Shown here: piece by piece, positions 1 to 5,758 of the stretch | Layout of the letters: every line of letters begins with the position of its first letter | How positions within the stretch are numbered: the stretch's first letter is position 1 | The notes under the pieces: model-generated | Seen by the model: the letters and a program-made list of their open reading frames with translations, nothing else | What the model was told of the DNA's origin: nothing | Database searches by the model: none | From: a bacterium | Lineage (GTDB): Bacteria > Bacillota_I > Bacilli_A > Mycoplasmatales > Mycoplasmoidaceae | Assembly (NCBI GenBank): GCA_017633835.1 | Contig: JAGBOP010000051.1 | Coordinates: forward strand, 1 to 10,828 | DNA: 10,828 nt | Direction of reading: 5' to 3' | Position numbers and translations under genes: made by a program

Positions 1-786
1 GCCATTGTATTAGACGTTTTAGCAAAAAGAGATGACCAAGATTTTACAAGTGTTGAAATTGCTCACCAACATTACTATAAGGATTTACAAGAATTAGATT
101 TAAAGAAAGTCAAAATTGCTTACATTAAAAATAGTACGAAAACAATGTATGCTGATGCTAAACAAGCGTGAGATAAATATGTAGCTTATTTAAGTCAACA
201 TGCAAATTTAATTGAAGTTGATTTTGATGAAACTTATCTAAAAGCATTGCTCCCAGTTTATCGAGCTATTTCGTACGGAGAAGCAGTTACTAGTTTAGCA
301 AGATTAGATGGAATTACTTTTGGTAAGAAAGTAACTGGTACTGATTATTACGATACCATTCTAAAAACAAGAAGCAAATATTTAGGTAGTCAAATCAAGG
401 AACGGTTTGTTGCTGGTTCATACATTTTGAATGGTAATAACATTGAAAATATTTTTGAAAAAGCTAAAAAGATTCGCATGTTAGTAAAAGAAAAAGTGGA
501 TGCAATCTTTAAAGATTATGATTGCATTTTATTCCCGGGAGCAGGTAGTTTTGCTTTAACTGATGAACAACTAAATACCACTGGTAATACATTGTGTGAT
601 GATATGTTATTACTTGGTAATTTTACTGGTTGCCCATCAATTACCATTCCTGCTATTAAGCAAGATCCTTATTTCTTAGGGGTTAATATTACTGGGAAAT
701 TATTTCATGACCAAGAAGTATTAAACATTGCTTACAGCATTGAAGGAATTAACGAACAATATCAAAGTGAAGGAGGAAATAACTAA
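1..786 (+). CDS. gatA: GatA, amidase subunit of Asp/Glu-tRNA amidotransferase (3' part)
   Basis: This is the C-terminal 261 residues of GatA; the 5' end lies outside the window. In the GatCAB complex, GatA hydrolyses glutamine and passes the ammonia to GatB to amidate Glu-tRNA(Gln) or Asp-tRNA(Asn). The fragment starts just after the amidase-signature catalytic region, at a stretch (AIVLDVLAKRDDQDFTS) that matches the family's 'LL..I.G.D..D.TS' segment. It then shows the SYGEAVTSLARLDG block, an 'AKKIRMLVKEKVDAIFKDYD' helix and a conserved C-terminal part (LGNFTGCPSITIPA). The Ser-cisSer-Lys triad itself is not visible. The in-frame UGA at 169-171 must be read as Trp (QAWDKY). The gene ends by overlapping the gatB start by one base (TAATG), which suggests translational coupling. 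gatC would be expected upstream, or elsewhere in the genome. Confidence 0.92.
771..776 (+). promoter_or_regulatory. Shine-Dalgarno site of gatB
   Basis: AGGAGG lies inside the last codons of gatA, nine bases before the gatB ATG at 786. It is the strongest ribosome binding site in the window and fixes the gatB start. Most other genes here have no such site. Confidence 0.85.
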
Positions 787-2213
787 TGAATAAATATTAT
801 GTAACCATTGGTCTTGAAATTCACATTGAATTAAATACAAATACCAAAATGTTTTCTCCTTCCTTATGTACGCACGAAGGACCAGTTAACACTCACATTA
901 ATCCGATTGATTTAGCAATGCCAGGTACTTTACCAAGTGTAAATGCGAATGCAGTTAAAAAAGCAATTCGGTTAGCAAATGCCTTGCACATGCAATTACA
1001 CCCTCACCCCATTACTTTTGACCGCAAGAATTACTATTATTGGGATTTACCAAAGGGTTTTCAAATTACCCAACAATTTAACCCCATTGGTACCAACGGT
1101 TATGTGGTATTAAATGATGGTAACGAAACCAAGATTAAAATTGAACGGATCCACATGGAAGAAGATACAGCCAAGCAATTAAAAGTTGAAGGTACTAACG
1201 ACGTGTTGTTAAATTACAACCGCTGTGGCGTTCCTTTAATTGAAATTGTTTCTTGCCCTGATATGCACAGTGCAACTGAAGTTGAACAATACTTACATGC
1301 TTTACATGAAATCTGTGTATTTATGGATGTATCAGATGCTAAGATGGAAGAAGGTAGCATGCGGGCAGATGTTAATATTTCGTTAAGTAAAGACCCAAAT
1401 AAATTAGGAACCAAAGTTGAAATTAAGAATATTAACTCCATTTCCAATGCTGCTCAAGCTGTTGAATATGAAATCAAACGCCAAGGTTTAATGCTTGACC
1501 AAGATTTACCAGTTGAACAAGAAACTAGACGTTTTGATGATGTAAGTGCTACTACCATCTTCATGCGGAAAAAAGTTGATGCAGTTGATTATAAATACAT
1601 GACGGAAGCTAACATTCTTGCCATTGATTTACCAAACCAATTCATTGATGATGCATTAAAAGAAATTACTGTGCATCCATACGAAGTAAGAAAATTATTA
1701 CTTGCTAATAAATTAAGTGATAAAGATATTAATATCTTATTAAGTAATAAACATTTATATGATTACTTCACAAAAGTATATACTTTAACCAATGAATATA
1801 AAGATGCTGCTCGCTGAGTATTAAATGAATTACTTGGAGCTATTAACAAGCAAGAAAAAACCTTTAATGATGTTACAGATCAAGAAAAGCAAGATTTGTT
1901 AACATTAATTAAAGATTACAAAGCCAATAAATTTAATACTAAACAAGCAAAAGATTTATTTAATGACATCTTTGTTAACCACCTTGAATATAAAACTCAA
2001 TTAAATAAATTATTAGCATCTAGTAAGTCTTTTAGTGAACAAGACTTACAAAAAATGATTAATGACTTGTTAAGTCAACACCCTGAAACTAAACAAGATT
2101 TATTAACGCACTATGATAAAGCGGAAAAGTTTATCACTGGTAGTTTAATGAAACTAACCAAGGGACAAGCTAATCCCGTTATCATTAAACAATTATTAAT
2201 GAAAATGAAATAA
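786..2213 (+). CDS. gatB: GatB, tRNA-binding/transamidating subunit of Asp/Glu-tRNA amidotransferase
   Basis: GatB binds misacylated Glu-tRNA(Gln)/Asp-tRNA(Asn), activates the acyl group with ATP and amidates it with ammonia from GatA. The 475-residue product has the usual family length. It shows the N-terminal GLEIH motif (9-13), the active-site strand FDRKNYYYWDLPKGFQIT (about 78-95), HMEED (123-127), NRCGVPLIEIVS (145-156) and then MEEGSMRADVNIS. The C-terminal helical YqeY-like tail ends in SLMKLTKGQANP followed by a basic stretch, as in other GatB proteins. The in-frame UGA at 1815-1817 (residue 344) must be Trp; read as stop it would remove the tRNA-binding tail. The start is fixed by the AGGAGG site and the one-base overlap with gatA. 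Translation is probably coupled to gatA. The usual RYFPEPD motif reads KYMTEAN here, a moderate divergence. Identification is secure. Confidence 0.96.
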
Positions 2214-2219
2214 TTCTTC

Positions 2220-2244
2220 GTTCTTTAATTTATCGTTAAAGAAC
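2220..2244 (+). other. Inverted repeat between gatB and the membrane protein gene
   Basis: GTTCTTTAA (2220-2228) and TTAAAGAAC (2236-2244) form a perfect 9-bp stem with a 7-base loop, seven bases after the gatB stop. No U-run follows on the + strand (TAAATAAG), so it is not a standard intrinsic terminator. It could be a weak terminator, an RNA-stabilising or processing hairpin, or a protein site. It ends 12 bases before the next ATG, so it could also affect that gene's initiation. Confidence 0.5.
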
Positions 2245-2256
2245 TAAATAAGTAAC

Positions 2257-3585
2257 ATGAAAAAAATTAATGATCATTTTAAAGATTTAACCAACGACAT
2301 TAAACAAGGTTTAAACGAAATTAAGGATAATATTCCCACTTTTAAACAAGATCCGAACAAGGAAATTAAGGTTTATCAAGCTAAAAAACCAATTACCAAG
2401 TTCTTGGATAAAAAGCGGATTATTATCTTTGGTTTGATGTTTATTTTGATGATCATTTTAGTCATTGTTACCATTACGTTTATTACTAATGTTAACGTTC
2501 ATACTATTATTTCTACCATTAGTAAAATTCAAAACCATACCAATGCCATTATTGCGGGTTGAATATTGCTTTTAATTCTGGCCGGAATTTGTCGGTACGT
2601 ATGACAAATTGAATCAATCCGGATGCGATTAAAACATTACTTAGTTAATACCTCAATCTGGGAATGAGTTAACTTTGGGATTATTGTTTTATTCATTAAC
2701 ACCATTACTATTTTTGCTTTAGGTAGTGATCCATATAAATTATGATGAATGAATAAAAAAGGCTTAGCCATTCACGAAGCATCAGCAATTCTACTTTCTT
2801 CGGGTTGAGTAATTCAATTAACCCAAATGATTATTTCTTATCCATCTTTAGGTTATTTAATTTACTTATACTTCTATAATCCAGCGTTTGTGCACACGTA
2901 TGATACGAATGTCTCCATGTGTTTAGTATGCGTAGGATATTGTAATGATATCATGGTGTTTTGCGTGCTTACCTTATTAGGATTTAACTTACACATCCAA
3001 TTATTAATTGCCAAAGTTTTTAATTGATTACGAAAAAAACTAGGTTTTAGTTATAAATCTAAAGAAGTACTACGCTTGGAATTTATTGATAAGGGAAAGT
3101 TCCAAAAAGTATTCATTAAGGAAATGAAATCATTTGAAGCTGATTTCTACATTGCTTTTTGAACTGTTATTGCCCTATTGCTATATTACTTTAGTACTTT
3201 CTTTAGTTTGGAATTATTATTACCATATTTTCCTAACGAAAGAGTGCACATTCTAGCAACTTTATTTTGAAGTACATATAACTTTGCTAACGTTGGTACA
3301 GTAGCAAATAACTTTATTCCCATTCCGGGTAGTGAAGGTACCATTCAATTTGTGTTAATTAGTTTATTTCACTCTTCGATTAGTGGGATTGACTTACCTG
3401 CCAACGTTAATTTAACCACTACCATTAAGCAAACCGTCTTTTTATGACGGGTCTTTAACTACTATTTAATTGTGATTTTTGGATGCTTTTATTGCTTAAT
3501 TAACTTTATTCGCATTAGTTCAATTAAATACTATAAGAAACGCTTATTAATTAAAAATGGATGGTTTCAAATGAAAAATTCGTAA
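2257..3585 (+). CDS. Lysylphosphatidylglycerol synthase TM-domain (UPF0104/MprF flippase-like) membrane protein
   Basis: The product has 442 residues. It has a charged, Lys-rich N-terminal tail (about 1-52), then hydrophobic segments near 54-77, 98-113, 138-156, 173-205, 221-255, 297-325, 333-375 and 398-420. Two marks place it in the LPG_synthase_TM/UPF0104 family. One is FALGSDPYKLWWMNKKGL (153-170), matching the family's 'TP...GG.P....L.K.G' segment. The other is NNFIPIPGSEGTIQ (351-364), matching the diagnostic 'PTPGG.G..E' loop. In MprF this domain flips aminoacylated phosphatidylglycerol; stand-alone members are thought to move lipids or lipid-linked precursors, and the substrate here is unknown. 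No C-terminal synthetase domain is present. About ten in-frame UGA codons are Trp. There is no Shine-Dalgarno site before the ATG. The family call is fairly secure; the exact role is not. Confidence 0.78.
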
Positions 3586-3603
3586 CAGAATTTTTCATTT
3601 TTT
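3571..3603 (+). terminator. Intrinsic terminator overlapping the end of the flippase-like gene
   Basis: ATGAAAAATTC (3571-3581) pairs perfectly with GAATTTTTCAT (3588-3598) around a six-base loop, and a T-run continues to 3603. The left arm encodes the last residues (MKNS) and the stop codon TAA (3583-3585) lies in the loop. The terminator is therefore partly inside the coding sequence, so a ribosome stopped at the stop codon would cover the stem. The opposite flank has no T-run on the other strand, so it acts in one direction only. Confidence 0.85.
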
Positions 3604-3605
3604 AT

Positions 3606-3611
3606 TATAAA
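3606..3611 (+). promoter_or_regulatory. Possible -10 box for the cation exchanger gene
   Basis: TATAAA lies directly after the terminator T-run. A start about seven bases downstream (around 3618) would coincide with the first base of the nested stem structure in the leader. No convincing -35 hexamer is visible 16-18 bases upstream, so this is only a candidate. Confidence 0.35.
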
Positions 3612-3617
3612 ATCTAA

Positions 3618-3718
3618 TTTTAACAATGTTCAGCGTTGTCAATGGCGACACGTCAAAGACGCAATATTTCCTTGATTGTGTCAGAACAAAAAAATAGTTT
3701 TAAAAATATTTGTTAAAA
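3618..3718 (+). promoter_or_regulatory. Highly structured leader before the cation exchanger (candidate cis-regulatory RNA)
   Basis: Nested complementary segments span this gap. TTTTAACAA (3618-3626) pairs with TTGTTAAAA (3710-3718). Inside it, TGTTC (3627-3631) pairs with GAACA (3684-3688). The core has two mutually exclusive options. In the first, GCGT (3633-3636) pairs with ACGC (3659-3662) around a TGTC/GACA hairpin (3637-3640 with 3647-3650). In the second, GACACGTCAA (3647-3656) pairs with TTGATTGTGTC (3672-3682) with one bulged base. The outer stem ends five bases before the ATG and would cover the initiation region. There is no U-run, so any control would be translational. I do not recognise a known riboswitch class. 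The same bases also hold a 23-codon ORF, listed separately. Confidence 0.5.
3626..3697 (+). CDS. Possible 23-residue small ORF in the exchanger leader (doubtful)
   Basis: An ATG at 3626 opens a 23-codon frame ending in TAG at 3695-3697 (peptide beginning MFSVVNGDTSKTQ). It has no Shine-Dalgarno site and no recognised motif, and it overlaps the structured segment entirely. The bases here are more GC-rich than the flanks, which fits either coding or RNA structure. I consider the RNA-structure reading more likely. If translated, this ORF could act as a leader peptide that opens the stem around the exchanger start. Confidence 0.15.
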   Translation: MFSVVNGDTSKTQYFLDCVRTKK

Positions 3719-3723
3719 AATTA

Positions 3724-5016
3724 ATGAATATAGATTTTATTGGTAATGTCAATGCTTTTACAGGGGGTTGATGAGTATTTTTATGATTTATTGTCTTTAC
3801 CCTTAGTATTGCCATTTTAAGTCTTACCATGGTAAAAACCGTGGAAATGATGGCAGCAAGAACCAAACGCATTCCGGTTATTTTCTATACTGCAATCTTG
3901 CTTGCTTTTGCCACGTCAGTCCCCGAATTAATGACTGGGATTGATAGTAGCTTATTAATTCATCCCCAACCCATCTTTGCTTATTTTGATAATAGTGGGT
4001 CTAACTTCATGAATATCTTTACCGCTGCGATTTTCTGCTTGATCTTTTCCTTTTATTTTGATAACAAAATCATGATGGCTATCAAAAAGAAAAAGATTGT
4101 GCAAATCAAAATTGTCAATGGAAGAAAAGTAAGATATTATAACAACGTTATTAGTCAAACTTTTAACGTTAAAAATAAAGATAACGTGATGATTACTTGA
4201 ATCTTAGTGGTGCTTAACTTATTGGTCATGTTATCATCGTACATTTTGCCGTTTGGAAATGCGATTATTCCGGGCTTAGAAATTTCTGCCGTATGTATTA
4301 TTCCCATCGGCACGTGAACTATTTTCTTAATGTACGTTTTATTTAGAAAAGGTGCTCATGATAAACCCCAAGCAGATCACAACAGTATCTTTTACAAGAT
4401 GCCAAAATTCTTCTTATTTGTTTCTTTTGTAATTATTGTGGGAGCATTATTAGTTGTATCCATTATTGATGCAGATTTAGTGCAAGCATTTAGTGATATG
4501 TATCACATTGATGATGTGGTATCAGGGGGAATCATCATGGCAGTTGCGACTGGTTTACCTGAATTTGTAAGTAACTTCTACTTATTTAGACGTCAACACT
4601 TTAACATGATTTTTGAATCCATTGTTGGTTCATTATGAATGAACACATTGTTAATGTTCTTCATTGATGTGTGCTTTAGACAAGATGCATTATTTCATTA
4701 TGCTAACCAAATGGTGCAATTGCATGATGAATTAGCGTCTTATGGTGGACTTGCTCATGCTCCAGTCGATGTTGTTCAAAATTTAACGCACAAACTAGTA
4801 CCATGAGAAAATAAACCGGTTGAAGGTGCGATTCGCAATGCCATCATGATGGGGCCATGAAACGTACTTAGTTTTATTTTAGTTTCATTTATTCCAGTTT
4901 TATCAACTAGAACAGTTGGTAATCACCGCTGGTTAGGACGAAGCGTAGTGTTATTACAAGCTTTAACCTTTGTGGTGGGCTTTTGCGTCATTGCCGGAAT
5001 GTTCTGGAATTTTTAA
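3724..5016 (+). CDS. CaCA-superfamily cation exchanger (Na+/Ca2+ or cation/H+ antiporter)
   Basis: The 430-residue product has ten predicted membrane segments (about 17-35, 51-73, 92-112, 157-176, 186-206, 228-249, 268-286, 299-317, 377-395, 407-428), the topology of the Ca2+:cation antiporter superfamily. Both inverted alpha-repeats are visible. The first is ATSVPE (63-68) followed by GSNFMN (92-97); the second is ATGLPE (275-280) followed by GSLWMN (302-307). E68 and E280 correspond to the two ion-binding glutamates. The second repeat has changes at other usual ligand positions (see findings). A basic loop (about 119-156) and a polar loop (about 318-372) separate the helices. The ATG at 3724 gives a full first helix; the Met at 3829 would remove it. 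There is no Shine-Dalgarno site. It probably exports Ca2+ or another cation, but the transported ion is not fixed by sequence. In-frame UGA codons are Trp. Confidence 0.8.
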
Positions 5017-5508
5017 ATGAATTTATTTAATTATTTAAAAGACCAAATGAACATTGAAGTTAGTTATCAAACTTTACAAAAACACTGGTGATTCTTGCAT
5101 ACTTTTCAAGCATGCATGTATGTCTTTACCATTTTGTTTAGTTGCTTCTTTGTAGCTTACTTCGTTGATTTAAGTGCTTTTATTAATGCATCACATCATG
5201 CTAGTTTATATAGTAGTGCGTGAGTAAGTGCACACCAACTATTAAATACCAGATTATTAGTATGCATGGTGGTATTTTGAGTACTTAATATCATCACCAT
5301 TTGTTGGTGATTATACTACGCAAACATTTTCTTTAATTACTACAAAGTGATTAAAAATCAATTTAAGCACTTAGATATGTACATGTGAATCTTTGGTATC
5401 ATTGGCTTATTTATTTGCTTTATTGCTCTTGGATTATGCATGATGTTAACCATTTTGTTAATCAAAAGTAAGTCCTACCTTAAACAAGTAAAGAAGTTAC
5501 AAAAATAG
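5017..5508 (+). CDS. Small three-helix membrane protein of unknown function
   Basis: I do not recognise this 163-residue protein. The ATG follows the exchanger stop codon directly (TAA then ATG), so the two genes are probably co-transcribed and coupled by re-initiation. Hydrophobic segments lie near 27-49, 78-104 and 122-149. The N-terminal 25 residues are amphipathic and the C-terminal tail (KSKSYLKQVKKLQK) is basic and so likely cytoplasmic. It is rich in Cys, Trp, Tyr and Phe within the helices. Five Trp codons are UGA and two are UGG, matching the neighbours and supporting a real gene. No catalytic motif is visible. Its tight linkage makes an accessory role for the exchanger possible, but that is inferred from position only. 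Confidence 0.7.
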
Positions 5509-5541
5509 CTAACTTCCTGTTAAAAAACTTCATGATTGTAA

Positions 5542-5547
5542 TATAAT
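5542..5547 (+). promoter_or_regulatory. -10 box of the MATE-like gene leader
   Basis: A perfect TATAAT lies 34 bases after the preceding stop codon. The -35 is weak: only CTGTTA at 5517-5522, with a long 19-base spacer. Transcription would start near 5554 and give a leader of about 205 bases before the ATG at 5759. Confidence 0.6.
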
Positions 5548-5553
5548 ACTTAG

Positions 5554-5701
5554 AAATGAAATCTGTTGCACCAAACGTCAAGTACAGTCATAAGTTGAAT
5601 ACAATTTTCGTGAAACGAAACGTTGTATCATTTGCTTTATTATTTAATAAAAAGAATAATTACTATTTTGCTTAATCAGCAAAGGTGATTATTCTTTTTT
5701 T
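5554..5701 (+). ncRNA. Structured leader RNA or terminated small RNA (candidate attenuator)
   Basis: From the predicted start, the RNA begins with ATGA (5556-5559) pairing with TCAT (5588-5591), extended by CTGT (5563-5566) with ACAG (5584-5587). This leaves a three-base bulge and a 17-base loop. A second hairpin pairs ATACAA (5599-5604) with TTGTAT (5623-5628), topped by TTTCG (5606-5610) with CGAAA (5616-5620). The strong terminator at 5649-5701 follows. Transcripts would stop about 148 bases after the start unless the terminator is overcome, and I see no second promoter before the transporter gene. A regulated attenuator is therefore the simplest reading; a stand-alone small RNA is the alternative. 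The sequence matches no riboswitch or housekeeping RNA that I recognise. Confidence 0.5.
5649..5701 (+). terminator. Very strong intrinsic terminator in the MATE-like gene leader
   Basis: The outer stem AAAAAGAATAATTAC (5649-5663) pairs with GTGATTATTCTTTTT (5685-5699) over 15 pairs, one of them G-U. The inner stem TTTGCT (5667-5672) pairs with AGCAAA (5678-5683) around a five-base loop. A seven-T run (5695-5701) ends it. It lies 58 bases upstream of the transporter ATG and downstream of that gene's apparent promoter. It may also terminate any transcript coming from the 5017-5508 gene. Confidence 0.88.
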
Positions 5702-5719
5702 ATCAAATTGAAGGTGAAA

Positions 5720-5749
5720 ATGGATTTTAAAAAGAAAAAACACAAATAA
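5720..5749 (+). CDS. Nine-codon upstream ORF (possible leader peptide)
   Basis: ATG at 5720 opens a nine-residue frame, MDFKKKKHK, ending in TAA. AAGGTG (5711-5716) sits three bases before it and is the same hexamer that serves gltX. The stop codon overlaps the transporter's own AAGGAG site (5748-5753). The frame is the same as that of the transporter but is closed by two stop codons (TAA GGA GAA TAA). Ribosomes ending here would stand on the downstream ribosome binding site, so this ORF could tune transporter translation. The short length means it could also be chance. Confidence 0.35.
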   Translation: MDFKKKKHK

Positions 5750-5753
5750 GGAG
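5748..5753 (+). promoter_or_regulatory. Shine-Dalgarno site of the MATE-like gene
   Basis: AAGGAG lies five bases before the ATG at 5759 and overlaps the stop codon of the nine-codon upstream ORF. It decides the transporter start. Confidence 0.8.
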
Positions 5754-5758
5754 AATAA

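Noticed and set aside
1214..1447. Minus-strand open frames (also at 3681-3872, 3955-4158, 6077-6274, 8801-9061, 9629-9850)
   Set aside because: Almost all lie wholly inside well-supported + strand genes, have no recognisable motifs or ribosome binding sites, and look like shadows. The one at 3681-3872 crosses the leader and the exchanger start.
786..2213. gatB, gltX and the membrane genes appearing as broken fragments (possible pseudogenes)
   Set aside because: Every break is a UGA in frame, the joined frames match full-length families, and no frameshift is needed. This is genetic code 4, not decay.
3829..3831. ATG at 3829 as the start of the cation exchanger
   Set aside because: It would delete the first membrane helix expected in the ten-helix CaCA topology; ATG 3724 in the same frame restores it.
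5554..5701. tRNA, tmRNA, RNase P, SRP RNA or T-box in the transporter leader
   Set aside because: There is no cloverleaf, no CCA-type end, no T-box motif and no SRP tetraloop region, and the size is wrong for tmRNA and RNase P RNA.
5720..5758. The upstream ATG at 5720 as an N-terminal extension of the MATE-like protein
   Set aside because: It is in the same frame, but two TAA codons (5747-5749 and 5756-5758) close it, and TAA is a stop in code 4.
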